A DNA stretch of 64,000 nt, from contig NZ_CP113065.1 of the NCBI RefSeq assembly GCF_026625825.1, positions 744,001 through 808,000 of the forward strand, given 5' to 3'. A program made the translations under genes and the position numbers. Under the pieces are notes generated by a model. The model had not been told where the DNA came from. It made no database searches and saw only the letters and a program-made list of their open reading frames with translations. Each line of letters opens with the position of its first letter. Position 1 is the stretch's first letter. Positions 22,026 to 31,686 of the stretch are shown here, piece by piece. Source of the DNA: Pseudoxanthomonas sp. SL93 (lineage in GTDB: Bacteria > Pseudomonadota > Gammaproteobacteria > Xanthomonadales > Xanthomonadaceae).

Positions 22026-23685
22026 CGCTGGCCACCCAGTCCTTCACGACCTGCGCCACCTGCTTGGAATCGGCCTTCACCGCTTCCCGTGCCTGGCGCA
22101 GCCGGTCCTCGTAGGCGTCTGACGCGAGCGCACGCAGCGGCGGTGCTTCGTCCTGCTGCAGTGCGGCCACCAGGCGCGGACCGTCCTCGTCGTCATCCAC
22201 CAGCGAGACGTTGACCGCGTCGTCGGATGGCTTCTTCAGCGCCTTGGGCTGGATGATCTGGCGCATGGCCGGGCGCAGCACGCCGAACAGCAGCAGGATG
22301 ACCACCAGGGCGCCGACGCCGTAGCGGGCGATGTCGCGCAGCATGGGGTTGTGCAGCCACGGGCTTTCCCAGAACGGCACGTCCTCGGGCTTGTCGACTT
22401 CGCGCACGAAGGGCGCATTCATCACCGACACCGAGTCGCCGCGCGCAGCATCGAAGCCGACGGCTTCCTTCACCAGGGCTTCGATGCGGGTCAGCGTGGC
22501 GGCGTCCAATGCCGTCATGACGACCTTGCCGTTCTCGCCGGTGCGCGGCACGTGGTCGACCAGCACGGCGGCGGTGACGCGGCGCACGCGGCCGGCCGGC
22601 TGACGCGTGTGCTGCAGCGTGCGGTCCATCTCGAAGTTGCGGGTGGCGCTGCTGGCGGTCTCCACCGGGGCGGCGGGGTTGGGCGCAGCCGCGGCGTTCG
22701 GGCCGGGCGGCGTGTTGCTGGTGGCGCCGGGGACGCCTTCGGGGCCGGTGCCCGCAACGGTGTTCTGGCTGACCTGTTCGCTGCGGATCTTGGCCGGGTC
22801 GTTGGCGAAGGTTTCGCGGGCTTCCTCGGTGACCGAGAAGTCCATGTCCACCGCGACTTCCGCATTGATGCGGCCGGGGCCGGTGAGCGGCTCCAGCAGT
22901 TCGCGGATGCGGTCGTTGAAGGAGGTTTCCAGCTTGCGCACGCGCTCGAACTGGGCGGCGTTGAGCGCGGCTTCGCTGTTCGGGTCGCTGATGGTCAGCA
23001 TGCGGCCGCTCTGGTCGACCACGGTGACGCGTTCGGGCGCCAGGTCGGGGATGCTGGACGAGACCAGGTGCACGATGGCATCCACCTGGTTGCGCTCCAG
23101 CAGGGCGCCGGAACGCAGGTCCAGCACCACCGACGCGCTGGCGACTTCGCGCTGGCGGGTGAAGGCGGACGGCTTGGGAATGGCCAGGTGCACGCGGGCG
23201 TCGCGCACCGGGCGCAGGGTGGTGATGGTGCGGACCAGTTCGGTTTCCAGCGCGTGCTGGTAGCGTGCGTTCTCGACGAACTGGCTGACGCCGAAGCCCG
23301 GGTCGCGCTCCATCATCTCGAAGCCCAGGCGGCCGCTTTCGGCCAGCCCGGCGCCGGCCAGCTTCAGGCGGGCGTCGTGCAGGTTCTCTTCCGGCACGGA
23401 GATGGCGCCGGTACTCTGGTCCAGCTGGAACGGGATCTGCGCGGCGCGCAGCATGTCGGTGGCTTCGGCGGTGGCCTTGGCGTCCAGCCCGGTGTACAGC
23501 GGCGTGTACGCAGGCTTCTGCGACCAGAAGAACACCATCAGTCCCACCGCGACCGCGCCGGCGATCATCAGCAGCGTGCCCATCTGGCGGAACACCGGCA
23601 CGTCCTGGATCCGGGAAAGCGCCGCGCCTGCCTTCTCGGCATTCAGCGATTCCTTCAGCGATTCCTTGGAGAGGGTGAGGGCCAT
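22018..23685 (-). CDS. fliF: Flagellar MS-ring protein FliF
   Basis: 555 aa. Two membrane helices bracket a periplasmic part (about residues 35-53 and 443-463). YscJ-like ring-building motifs include SGAISVPEENLHDARLKLAGAGL and ALETELVRTITTLRPVRDARVHLAIPKPS. A Pro/Ala/Asn-rich linker lies near residues 315-345. The C-terminus, ending VKDWVASDE, is the FliG-binding region. FliF is the base on which rotor and export gate assemble. It follows fliE by 109 bp. Confidence 0.97.
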   Translation of the reverse strand: MALTLSKESLKESLNAEKAGAALSRIQDVPVFRQMGTLLMIAGAVAVGLMVFFWSQKPAYTPLYTGLDAKATAEATDMLRAAQIPFQLDQSTGAISVPEENLHDARLKLAGAGLAESGRLGFEMMERDPGFGVSQFVENARYQHALETELVRTITTLRPVRDARVHLAIPKPSAFTRQREVASASVVLDLRSGALLERNQVDAIVHLVSSSIPDLAPERVTVVDQSGRMLTISDPNSEAALNAAQFERVRKLETSFNDRIRELLEPLTGPGRINAEVAVDMDFSVTEEARETFANDPAKIRSEQVSQNTVAGTGPEGVPGATSNTPPGPNAAAAPNPAAPVETASSATRNFEMDRTLQHTRQPAGRVRRVTAAVLVDHVPRTGENGKVVMTALDAATLTRIEALVKEAVGFDAARGDSVSVMNAPFVREVDKPEDVPFWESPWLHNPMLRDIARYGVGALVVILLLFGVLRPAMRQIIQPKALKKPSDDAVNVSLVDDDEDGPRLVAALQQDEAPPLRALASDAYEDRLRQAREAVKADSKQVAQVVKDWVASDE

Positions 23686-23794
23686 GGCGTTGCGGTTCCT
23701 GCGCTGGCGTTGCTGGAGAAGGTGGCTGGGGAAGACAGTGGAAGGATTCGGTTACGGCGGTTTGCTTGAAAGGACGGGCGTCAGGAAGCGCGCA

Positions 23795-24157
23795 TCAGAG
23801 AGGCATGTTCATGACGTCCTGGTAGGCCTGCACCAGCCGGTTGCGCACTTCCACGGTGGCGCGGAAGGCGACCTGCGACTGCTGCGCGGCCACCATTACC
23901 CGGGCAAGGTCCGCCCGCGGGTCACCCAGTTCGAATGCCTGCGCCAGTGCGCCGGCTTCCTTCTGCGTGTTGTTCACGCCCTGGAGCGCGTTCTGCAGGC
24001 TTTCCCCGAAGCTCGGCGCCTTGAGCGCCGGCTGCCCGAAGCCCACCGCGCCGGGCGCGAAGGCGCCGGGATCCTGCACCGGTTCCAGCGAGCGCGTGCC
24101 CATCTGGGTCTGGTAGCTGCGGATCTGCGACAGGATGGAAGAGACGGCGTCGGACAT
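23795..24157 (-). CDS. fliE: Flagellar hook-basal body protein FliE
   Basis: 120 aa. The conserved C-terminal part carries PSFGESLQNALQGVNNTQKEAG and DLARVMVAAQQSQVAFRATVEVRNRLVQAYQDVMNMPL, diagnostic for FliE, the adaptor between MS-ring and rod. It is the first gene of the fliE-to-fliR run. A sigma-54-type promoter match lies 43 bp upstream of its ATG. Confidence 0.96.
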   Translation of the reverse strand: MSDAVSSILSQIRSYQTQMGTRSLEPVQDPGAFAPGAVGFGQPALKAPSFGESLQNALQGVNNTQKEAGALAQAFELGDPRADLARVMVAAQQSQVAFRATVEVRNRLVQAYQDVMNMPL

Positions 24158-24199
24158 GGGCGGCGGTGTGTGGCGTCGTGGTGTCTTGTCGTGTCAGCT

Positions 24200-24213
24200 G
24201 CAAGACGTGTGCC
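24200..24213 (-). promoter_or_regulatory. Sigma-54 promoter of the fliE operon
   Basis: On the minus strand, GGCACACGTCTTGC has GG and GC separated by exactly 10 bases, matching the -24/-12 form (TGGCACG-N4-TTGC) with one base off before GG. It sits between the fleQ stop and fliE, and the rpoN2 and fleQ genes lie just upstream. Confidence 0.7.
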
Positions 24214-24234
24214 GAAACCGTTTGCCGCCCCCAG

Positions 24235-25708
<1,474 letters not shown>

Positions 25709-25716
<8 letters not shown>

Positions 25717-26089
25717 GGCGGCTGTCTTTGAATTTTTCGAGGATGGGCAAGACTTCCTGGATGTAGGAAAGCTTGCTGACGAAGTCGTCGGCGCCGGCGC
25801 GCATGGCGTGCTCGCGGTGTTCGGCGTCGTCGAAGTGGCTGGCGATGACCACGAACGGCGGTGCGTCCTGGGTCTTGATCAGGCGGGTGGCCTGCAGGCC
25901 GCCCATTTCCGGCATGGCCAGGTCCATCAGGACGACCTGCGGGCGCAGCGTCTCCGAGCGCTCGATGGCTTCCAGGCCGTTGCTGGCGCGGCCCACGATG
26001 TCCAGCCACTCCACCTTGCGCAGGTGGCGCATGGCGGCGTTGATGAATCCCTCGTGGTCGTCGACCAGCAATACCGTGATCTTGCTCAT
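25709..26089 (-). CDS. vemR: VemR-type single-domain response regulator
   Basis: 126 aa consisting of one receiver domain only. The acidic pair (Asp10-Asp11), phospho-acceptor Asp56 ([10 protein letters not shown]) and the signalling Lys (VSKLSY) are in place. Starting at MSKITVLL puts the acceptor at 56, the number reported for Xanthomonas VemR, and GGAG lies 9 bases before it; an ATG two codons upstream is the alternative. In Xanthomonas VemR acts with FleQ on motility, exopolysaccharide and virulence. No cognate kinase gene is adjacent. Confidence 0.9.
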
Positions 26090-26107
26090 GTTCATCCGCT
26101 CCGTTGG

Positions 26108-27523
26108 TTATCCGGCCTTAGCCAAGACCGTAACGGTAGCGCGTCGGCGTTCCCGGGCGGGAGCGATATCGAGCTGTTCCCGGTACTTCGCCACAGTTCT
26201 GCGGGCGATATGGATGCCCTGGCGGGCCAGCAGGCCGGCAATGGCCTCGTCGGCCAACGGCTTGCCGGCCGGCTCGGCGTCGATCAGCCGGCGCACCATG
26301 GCGCGCACGGCGGGTCCGGACACGTTGGCGCCTTCCAGCCGCACGGCGAAGAAATGCTTCAGTTCGAAGGTGCCCCGCGGGGTCTGCATGTACTTGCCGG
26401 TGGTGATGCGCGAAATGGTGGACTCGTGCATGCCGATCTCGTCGGCGATCTCCTTCAGCGTCAGCGGCGCCATCGCTTCGTCGCCGTGGGCCAGGAAACC
26501 GGCCTGGCGCTCGACGATGGCGCGCGCGGTGCGCAGCAGGGTGTCGTAGCGGATCGACAGGCCGCGGGTCAGCCAGCGGGCTTCCTGCAGCAGTTCGCGC
26601 AGCTTGCCGGCGCCGGGCGAGGCATCGGCCTGGTCGAGCGCGCGCTCCTGCAGGGCATTGACGCGCACGCGCGGGGTGGTGGCCGGGTTCAGCGCGACCC
26701 GCCAGGCGCAGTCGGCATGCCAGGCGACCACGTCCGGCACGATGTAGCCGGACGGGGCGGGCGCCAGCGATTCGCCGGGGCGCGCCTGCAGGGAGAGGAT
26801 CAGGCGCACGCCTTCCCGTACCTGCTCGTGGTCCAGGTCGAGCAGGCGGGCCAGGCCGTCGTATTCGTGCGCCGCCAGCAGCGCCAGGCCGTCGTTGACG
26901 ATGCGCAGGGCGATGGCGCGGGCCGGCACGCGGCCTTCCAGGCCTTCGAGCTGCACGCGCAGGCATTCGCGCACGTCGCGGGCGGTCAGGCCCGGGAACT
27001 CGCCGTGCAGCAGGTGCAGGCGCAGGGCGAGCGCGTGTTCGGCGGTGATGCGGAACTGGGCCGAGGCGATCAGCGCCAGCGATTCCGGATCCTGTTCCAG
27101 GTAGCCGGCGTCGTCGGTGTGTTCCAGCCAGAAGGCGATGACCTGCAGGGCGGCCGCATCGAGTTCCAGCGCCAGGCGGGTCAGCACGCGGACGTGCGGA
27201 TCGCTGGACTCGCCGGCTTCGACGCGCTGCATGCGGTCGTCGTCGCCTTCGTGCCAGCTGGCGCCGGGGACGTCCCACAGGTTGGATTCCGGCAGTTCGT
27301 CGAACGCGGCGGTCTCGACCACCGCGCTGTCTTCGGCGACCGCGTCCTGCGCGGCGTCGGCATCGTGGGTCTCTTCGATTTCCAGCAACGGGTTCAGGTC
27401 GAGTGCGCGACGCACTTCCATTTCCAGTTGCAGGCCGTCCAGCTGCAGCAGCCGGATGGACTGCAGCAGTTGCGGTGTCAGGTGGAGCTGTTGCCCGAGT
27501 TGGGCGGATATCCCCGTTTTCAT
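26108..27523 (-). CDS. rpoN2: RNA polymerase sigma-54 factor RpoN2
   Basis: 471 aa. The N-terminal activator-interacting region starts MKTGISAQLGQQLHLTPQLL and has the Gln/Leu-rich QSIRLLQLDGLQLE. The core-binding region and the C-terminal DNA-binding part follow, with the RpoN box ARRTVAKYRE (residues 440-449), which reads the -24 element. The upstream in-frame ATG (14 codons earlier) is less likely because homology begins at MKTGIS. Its position next to fleQ suggests a flagellum-dedicated sigma-54, with another rpoN copy expected elsewhere, as in Xanthomonas. Confidence 0.95.
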   Translation of the reverse strand: MKTGISAQLGQQLHLTPQLLQSIRLLQLDGLQLEMEVRRALDLNPLLEIEETHDADAAQDAVAEDSAVVETAAFDELPESNLWDVPGASWHEGDDDRMQRVEAGESSDPHVRVLTRLALELDAAALQVIAFWLEHTDDAGYLEQDPESLALIASAQFRITAEHALALRLHLLHGEFPGLTARDVRECLRVQLEGLEGRVPARAIALRIVNDGLALLAAHEYDGLARLLDLDHEQVREGVRLILSLQARPGESLAPAPSGYIVPDVVAWHADCAWRVALNPATTPRVRVNALQERALDQADASPGAGKLRELLQEARWLTRGLSIRYDTLLRTARAIVERQAGFLAHGDEAMAPLTLKEIADEIGMHESTISRITTGKYMQTPRGTFELKHFFAVRLEGANVSGPAVRAMVRRLIDAEPAGKPLADEAIAGLLARQGIHIARRTVAKYREQLDIAPARERRRATVTVLAKAG

Positions 27524-27760
27524 TCCCGTGTCCCCGATTCGATGCCGTGCCGTGGTGGGCTTCACATCGTGGAAACACTTTGCGCGCGTCGCGCCAGAAA
27601 AATAATCGGGGCGTTTCTGGTTGTGATGAGGGCGCGCCCGACCTGCCGTGAGGGTTTCCCCTACAGCGCCGGGTTATCGTCGATGGGAAGTGCCCGTCAG
27701 GGCAGTGCGGTCACGGGAATCCGTCACCGGCGGGGCGTATCCACCCCGTACCTGCAAGGC
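27524..27760. other. Promoter region of the rpoN2-vemR-fleQ genes
   Basis: 237 bp between the NarL-type regulator and rpoN2. It includes an A/T-rich patch (minus strand CGATTATTTTTC near 27600) that could be a -10 region. No clear sigma-54 or sigma-28 match and no coding sequence were seen. Confidence 0.4.
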
Positions 27761-28393
27761 TCAGGCCAATTCGTTCTGGTGGCGGGCGGCCAGCAGCAGC
27801 AGATCATTGGCGCGCCGGCACCCGAGCGATTCCATCATGCGCGCGCGGTGGGTTTCCACGGTCTTGACGCTGATGCCCAGGTTGGCGGCGATTTCCTTGC
27901 TGCTCATGCCGCCGCCCAGCTTGCGCAGGATCTGGCGCTGGCGTGGCGACAATGCGGCGATGCCGGTGGGGCGCTGGTTGCCCAGCATCGGTGCCAGCAT
28001 CTTCGATGACACCTGCGGGCTGAGGAACACCTGGCCTGCCGCAGCGGCACGCAGCGCCAGCTCCAGCTCCATCGGCGCGGCTTCCTTGACCACGAAACCG
28101 GCGCAGCCCCGGTCGAGCGCCACGCGCACCTGGGTGGGGTCGTTGTGCATCGACATGATGACCACGCGCGTCTGCGGCAGCGAGTCACGCAGGATCGGCA
28201 GCACGTCCAGTCCGCTGCGGTCGGGCAATGACAGGTCCAGCAGGACCAGGTCCGGGCGATGGATGGTGGCCATGTCGATGGCCTGCTGGGCATTGCAGGC
28301 TTCGGCCACGACGTCCACGTCGGGCAGTGACTGGAGCAGTCGGCAGATGCCGGCCCGCACCAGGGTGTGGTCATCGACGATGAGTACGCGCAC
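27761..28393 (-). CDS. NarL/FixJ-family response regulator
   Basis: 210 aa. The receiver domain has an acidic pair (Asp7-Asp8), phospho-acceptor Asp53 (LVLLDLSLPD) and Lys (FVVKEAAP). A LuxR-type helix-turn-helix follows, about residues 145-205 (LSPRQRQILRKLGGGMSSKEIAANLGISVKTVETHRARMM). The start is GTG with no strong ribosome site. It lies inside the flagellar regulator block between rpoN2 and the PilZ gene. No histidine kinase is adjacent, so it is an orphan here. Target genes are unknown; motility is an inference from position. Confidence 0.92.
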   Translation of the reverse strand: MRVLIVDDHTLVRAGICRLLQSLPDVDVVAEACNAQQAIDMATIHRPDLVLLDLSLPDRSGLDVLPILRDSLPQTRVVIMSMHNDPTQVRVALDRGCAGFVVKEAAPMELELALRAAAAGQVFLSPQVSSKMLAPMLGNQRPTGIAALSPRQRQILRKLGGGMSSKEIAANLGISVKTVETHRARMMESLGCRRANDLLLLAARHQNELA

Positions 28394-28622
28394 GGGGGAG
28401 TAAAACCAGTTGGCTGTTGCTGTTTTGGTGTCGTCACAATAGCGACGGGATGGCGATGCGCCAATTCAGAAAAAAGCCATTACGCAGGAAAGCCGACGCA
28501 AGTCACACTAATCCGTCCGCAAGGGGGATCAAAAGGGCATGTGCGGCAAATTCGGGCTGTGATGGTGTTGCACCATCCAGGGGCGTAGGGTGCCGTTCTG
28601 CGTGAAAGAAGTGTTAGCCGAC
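28394..28622. other. Intergenic region with a palindrome
   Basis: 229 bp between the PilZ gene and the NarL-type regulator. It holds GATGGTG-TTG-CACCATC (28561-28577), a perfect 7-bp palindrome that could be an operator or the end of the fliD-pilZ transcript. No coding sequence is evident. Confidence 0.4.
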
Positions 28623-29201
28623 TCAGTCGGGCCGGCGGGCGAGGGCCGCCTGGCGGGCTTCGGCAATCTGCCGGCGATGCATGCGGAAGAGGTGGCGTTC
28701 CATCGCCTCGGCCAGCCCCGGGCTGAGGGCGTCGAAGCGCAACCACAGGTGACGGTCGGCCTGGGCCAGGACGGTGGCGGGCAATTCGATGTGATCGCTC
28801 AGCCAGCCGACCGGTTGCAGCATGGCCACGCCCACGGTGCCTTCAGTGAAGCCGGGCGAGGTCGGCAGGTCGATGCGCAGGCCGCGATGCGACCAGCGCA
28901 GCGGGCACACGGGCAGGGCGTCTTCGCTGCGACGGGCCAGCCGGCCCAGCAGCGAGAGCACCAGGTCGAGCTTGGCTTCGAGCCGTTGCAGCGACGGCGT
29001 CGCCTCGTTGCGTTCTTCGGCGTCGTCGCCGCGCACGTCCTCGGCGATGGCCAGGCCATGCAGCAGCGCTTCGGACTGGGCCTGCAGCAGCACGCGCTCG
29101 CCGGCGACGAAGCGCACCGGCAGCACCGCCTCGCAGGTCAACGCGTCGCCGAAAAGTGCGACGTCGGCGGCATGGTCAAGCGCGGGTGCCTGTGCGTGCA
29201 T
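28623..29201 (-). CDS. Atypical PilZ-domain protein of the flagellar cluster
   Basis: 192 aa. The layout matches the atypical (tetramer-forming) PilZ family of Xanthomonads: an N-terminal beta half (ALTCEAVLPVRFVAGERVLLQ), a long central helix with heptad character (about residues 68-95, RLEAKLDLVLSLLGRLAR), a second beta half (LRWSHRGLRIDLP; GTVGVAMLQP) and a C-terminal helix. Canonical RxxxR and D/NxSxxG c-di-GMP motifs are not obvious, as in this subfamily, so direct ligand binding is uncertain. It overlaps no neighbour and follows the fliT-like gene by 2 bp. Confidence 0.8.
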   Translation of the reverse strand: MHAQAPALDHAADVALFGDALTCEAVLPVRFVAGERVLLQAQSEALLHGLAIAEDVRGDDAEERNEATPSLQRLEAKLDLVLSLLGRLARRSEDALPVCPLRWSHRGLRIDLPTSPGFTEGTVGVAMLQPVGWLSDHIELPATVLAQADRHLWLRFDALSPGLAEAMERHLFRMHRRQIAEARQAALARRPD

Positions 29202-29203
29202 GA

Positions 29204-29509
29204 TCAGTCCTCGGCCAGGGCCAGGTAGGCGCGTGCAGCGCGGTCTGCGCGCTGCGTGGCCTGCATCTGGCGGCTTGTTTCGTCACGTGCGAGCTTCATC
29301 TGCTGCTGCAGGTCCAACTGCGCGCGCAGCAGCTTCGCCAGCGCGTCGTAGCCCGCTTCGCGGCCGCCATCGGCATGCAGGAAGGCACGCACGTCGGTGT
29401 CGTGCCGAACCAGCAGCTGTTCCACGTTGTGCAGCTGCCCGCCCTGCAGTTCGGTCTGCATCGCCTGCAGCTGCGCGAACAGATCATCCAGGGTGGGCAG
29501 GGGGTTCAT
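29204..29509 (-). CDS. FliT-like small helical protein
   Basis: 101 aa, wholly helical and rich in Gln, Leu and Ala (LFAQLQAMQTELQGGQLHNVEQLL; LLRAQLDLQQQMKLARDE). Its position directly after fliS with a 4-bp overlap, and its size, fit the FliD/FliJ chaperone FliT. Sequence similarity to enteric FliT is not evident by eye, so the function is inferred from context. Confidence 0.7.
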   Translation of the reverse strand: MNPLPTLDDLFAQLQAMQTELQGGQLHNVEQLLVRHDTDVRAFLHADGGREAGYDALAKLLRAQLDLQQQMKLARDETSRQMQATQRADRAARAYLALAED

Positions 29510-29925
29510 CGTGCGGCGGCGGCCATGGCAGGGGCGTGGCGCTGTTCGGCCGGAATGGCGTTCCAGGCCGATTCGATCTCCGACAGCAGGTCCAGCGATT
29601 CGCGCAGGCCCGAGGCGTCGTTGTTGAGGTTCGCTTCGATCAGCCGCGACTGCACGTAGTCGTAGAGGGAGGACAGGCTGCCCGCGATCTCGCCGCCGGC
29701 CTCATGGTCCAGCGACCCGTTGAGGTGGCCGATGATGGCGCAGACCTCGCCGATGGCCTTGCCCTTGCGTGCCAGGTCGCCGCGTTCCATGCAGGCTTCC
29801 GCCAGCCGCAGGCGTTCGCAGGCGCCGGCCAGCAGCAAGGCCACCAGGCGATGCGGATCGGCTTCCATGACCGCACTGCTGAGGCCGGTGTTGCGGTACT
29901 GGGCGGCGTACGAATGCGATGACAT
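29506..29925 (-). CDS. fliS: Flagellin export chaperone FliS
   Basis: 139 aa. Begins MSSHSYAAQYRNTGLSSAVMEADPHRLVALLLAGA, a clear FliS N-terminus; the helical bundle continues with KGKAIGEVCAIIGHLNGSLDHE and YDYVQSRLIEANLNND. FliS binds the flagellin C-terminus and prevents early polymerisation. The start is supported by AGGAG 5 bases upstream of ATG; an in-frame upstream extension lacks this. It lies 55 bp after fliD. Confidence 0.95.
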   Translation of the reverse strand: MSSHSYAAQYRNTGLSSAVMEADPHRLVALLLAGACERLRLAEACMERGDLARKGKAIGEVCAIIGHLNGSLDHEAGGEIAGSLSSLYDYVQSRLIEANLNNDASGLRESLDLLSEIESAWNAIPAEQRHAPAMAAAAR

Positions 29926-29980
29926 TCCATTTTCTCCTGTGATCCCCGGGACGGGTTTGCGCCCCGGTGCGGATCCGCGG

Positions 29981-31345
29981 TTATCCGGTCTGGTTTGCCA
30001 AGGAGGCAAGTTGTTGGGCCAGGTAGCTGCTGGTACTGCTCATCTGCGCGACCATCGAGTCCATCGCGACGAACTGCGCCTTGTAGCGGTTGCCGACGGC
30101 CTCCATGCGCGCGTCCAGGGCGGTGCGCTGGGTGGCCACGTCCTTGATCTGCGCATTCAGGCTGCTGGTGCGCTGGGTGAACGCGCCACCGCTGCCGATG
30201 TAGCTGCCGACGGCCTTCTGCAGCTTGCCGGCGAACGCGCTGTCGCCGGTGAAGGCGGCCCGGATCTTCTCCGGGTTGCTGGTCAATGCGGTGGTGAACT
30301 TGCTGCTGTCGAACACCAGCGTGCCGTCGGAGGAGGGGTACCCCTTCGTCTGCAGGCCGAGGGTCTTGGCGTCCAGGCCCTGCGCGGCCAGTTCGCCCAG
30401 AGCGCCGCTCAGCACGTTCCTCAGCTGGCCCGCGGCGCTGCGCATCTGCGCATCGCCGGTCAGGGCGGAAGGCTCGTCGCTTTCGGCGTTGTACTTGGTG
30501 CTGGTGTTGATCGCGTTGATGGCCGCGTTGTACGCGGTCACGAAGTCCTGCATCAGCTTGCTGGCCGCGGCCGTGTCGGTGGACACGGTGACGGTGCTGG
30601 TGCCCTTGGTCTTCAGGTCCAGGGTCAGGCCGGGCACGGCGTCGGTGATCTTGTTGCCGCTGGCGGTGACGGTCAGGCCGTCGATCTTCACTTCCGCATC
30701 GGCGGCGGGGACGCGTTCCTGCAGGCTGGCGGCCAGCGCCTGCAGGTCGCTGCCGCCCGAGGCGAAGGCCAGCGAGATGCCGTTGTCGGCCCCGGTCTTG
30801 TCGGAGGAGACGGACAGGTACAGGCCGTCGTTGGACGTCAATACGCTGGCCTGCACGCCCTTGCTGCGGGCGGCATCGTTGATGGCGCTGCGGACATCCT
30901 GCAGCGAGCTGTCCTGCTTGATGTCGAGAGTGAGGGTCTCGTCGCCCACCGTCAGCGTCAATTGGCCGGCGCCGAACTTCTGGTCCGCCGCCACCGGCTG
31001 GTTGGTGATCCACTTGTTGGCGGTGGCCAGGTTGACCACTTCCACCGAATAGGTGCCATTGGGGGCGCCCGAGCCGACCGAAGCGCCCACGACCGTGTCG
31101 GTGCCGGATTTGACCGTGCGGGTGTCGAAGGCGGTGGCGGCCTTCAGCGCGTTGAGGGCCTTGTCGAGGTTGCTGAAGGCGGAACTGACCGTGCCCAGCG
31201 CGGACAACTTGAACTTGGCCTGGGATTCGATGCGGGTCAGGCGGTTCTCGGCCGGCGCGCGATCGGCGGCCACCAACTGGGAGACCATCCCGTTGATGTC
31301 CATGCCGGTGCCTATGCCACCGTAACCCATCGAATAGTCAGCCAT
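29981..31345 (-). CDS. fliD: Flagellar filament cap protein FliD
   Basis: 454 aa. The N-terminal FliD_N region includes GTGMDINGMVSQLVAADRAPAENRL and DKALNALKAATAF. The C-terminal FliD_C domain includes GALGELAAQGLDAKTLGLQT, LVFDSSKFTTALTSNPEKI and a final coiled coil ending SSTSSYLAQQLASLANQTG. It caps the filament and guides flagellin insertion. It is the first gene of a fliD-fliS-fliT-like-pilZ set and has both a sigma-28 and a sigma-54 promoter match upstream. Confidence 0.96.
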   Translation of the reverse strand: MADYSMGYGGIGTGMDINGMVSQLVAADRAPAENRLTRIESQAKFKLSALGTVSSAFSNLDKALNALKAATAFDTRTVKSGTDTVVGASVGSGAPNGTYSVEVVNLATANKWITNQPVAADQKFGAGQLTLTVGDETLTLDIKQDSSLQDVRSAINDAARSKGVQASVLTSNDGLYLSVSSDKTGADNGISLAFASGGSDLQALAASLQERVPAADAEVKIDGLTVTASGNKITDAVPGLTLDLKTKGTSTVTVSTDTAAASKLMQDFVTAYNAAINAINTSTKYNAESDEPSALTGDAQMRSAAGQLRNVLSGALGELAAQGLDAKTLGLQTKGYPSSDGTLVFDSSKFTTALTSNPEKIRAAFTGDSAFAGKLQKAVGSYIGSGGAFTQRTSSLNAQIKDVATQRTALDARMEAVGNRYKAQFVAMDSMVAQMSSTSSYLAQQLASLANQTG

Positions 31346-31433
31346 TGCCGTCTCCTGTCAGTGCCCTTCCGCAAAAGGGTGGCCGGGCGGGCCTGGCATC
31401 CGGTACCGGATGGGGCCCGCCCATGCAGTTTCA

Positions 31434-31460
31434 GTAACGGCCTGCGGTGGCCGTTCTTTA
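31434..31460 (-). promoter_or_regulatory. Sigma-28 (FliA) promoter match before fliD
   Basis: Minus strand reads TAAA-N15-GCCGTTAC, close to the FliA consensus TAAA-N15-GCCGATAA. The flagellin promoter in this window has the same form and differs only in the last base. Confidence 0.65.
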
Positions 31461-31534
31461 GCCCGCATTTCTCCGTCTCCCACCGTGGCCATCGGTCCGG
31501 CCCCTGGTGAGAAATGCAGGCAGTCCGGGTCGAT

Positions 31535-31548
31535 GCAGGGTTTGTGCC
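31535..31548 (-). promoter_or_regulatory. Sigma-54 promoter match before fliD
   Basis: Minus strand CTGGCACAAACCCTGCA keeps TGGCAC and a GC 10 bases after the GG, the -24/-12 form. The expected start of transcription is about 178 bp before the fliD ATG. Confidence 0.65.
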
Positions 31549-31579
31549 AGAACGGTCGCCATCGGCGCCGGGAACCATG

Positions 31580-31609
31580 AAAAAAACCCCCGCCGTTGCC
31601 GGCGGGGGT
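31580..31609 (-). terminator. Rho-independent terminator of the flagellin genes
   Basis: On the minus strand CCCCCGCC pairs with GGCGGGGG (8 bp, short loop), followed by seven T. It lies 77 bp after the last flagellin stop. Confidence 0.9.
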
Positions 31610-31686
31610 CGGGGTACTGCCAAACGGAGGGAGACGAATCCGTCCGTGACGACAGAGAATCAAGCGAAAGGGAGAAACATCGCGCC

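Larger units (their letters stand above)
31346..31686. other. Regulatory gap between flagellin and fliD
   Basis: 341 bp without a gene. In minus-strand order it holds the flagellin terminator (31580-31609), a sigma-54 promoter match (31535-31548), a sigma-28 match (31434-31460) and a ~90-nt leader before fliD with an AGGAG ribosome site. Confidence 0.75.

Noticed and set aside
20451..22214. Long plus-strand frame opposite fliG and fliH
   Set aside because: Pro/Arg-rich antisense of known flagellar genes.
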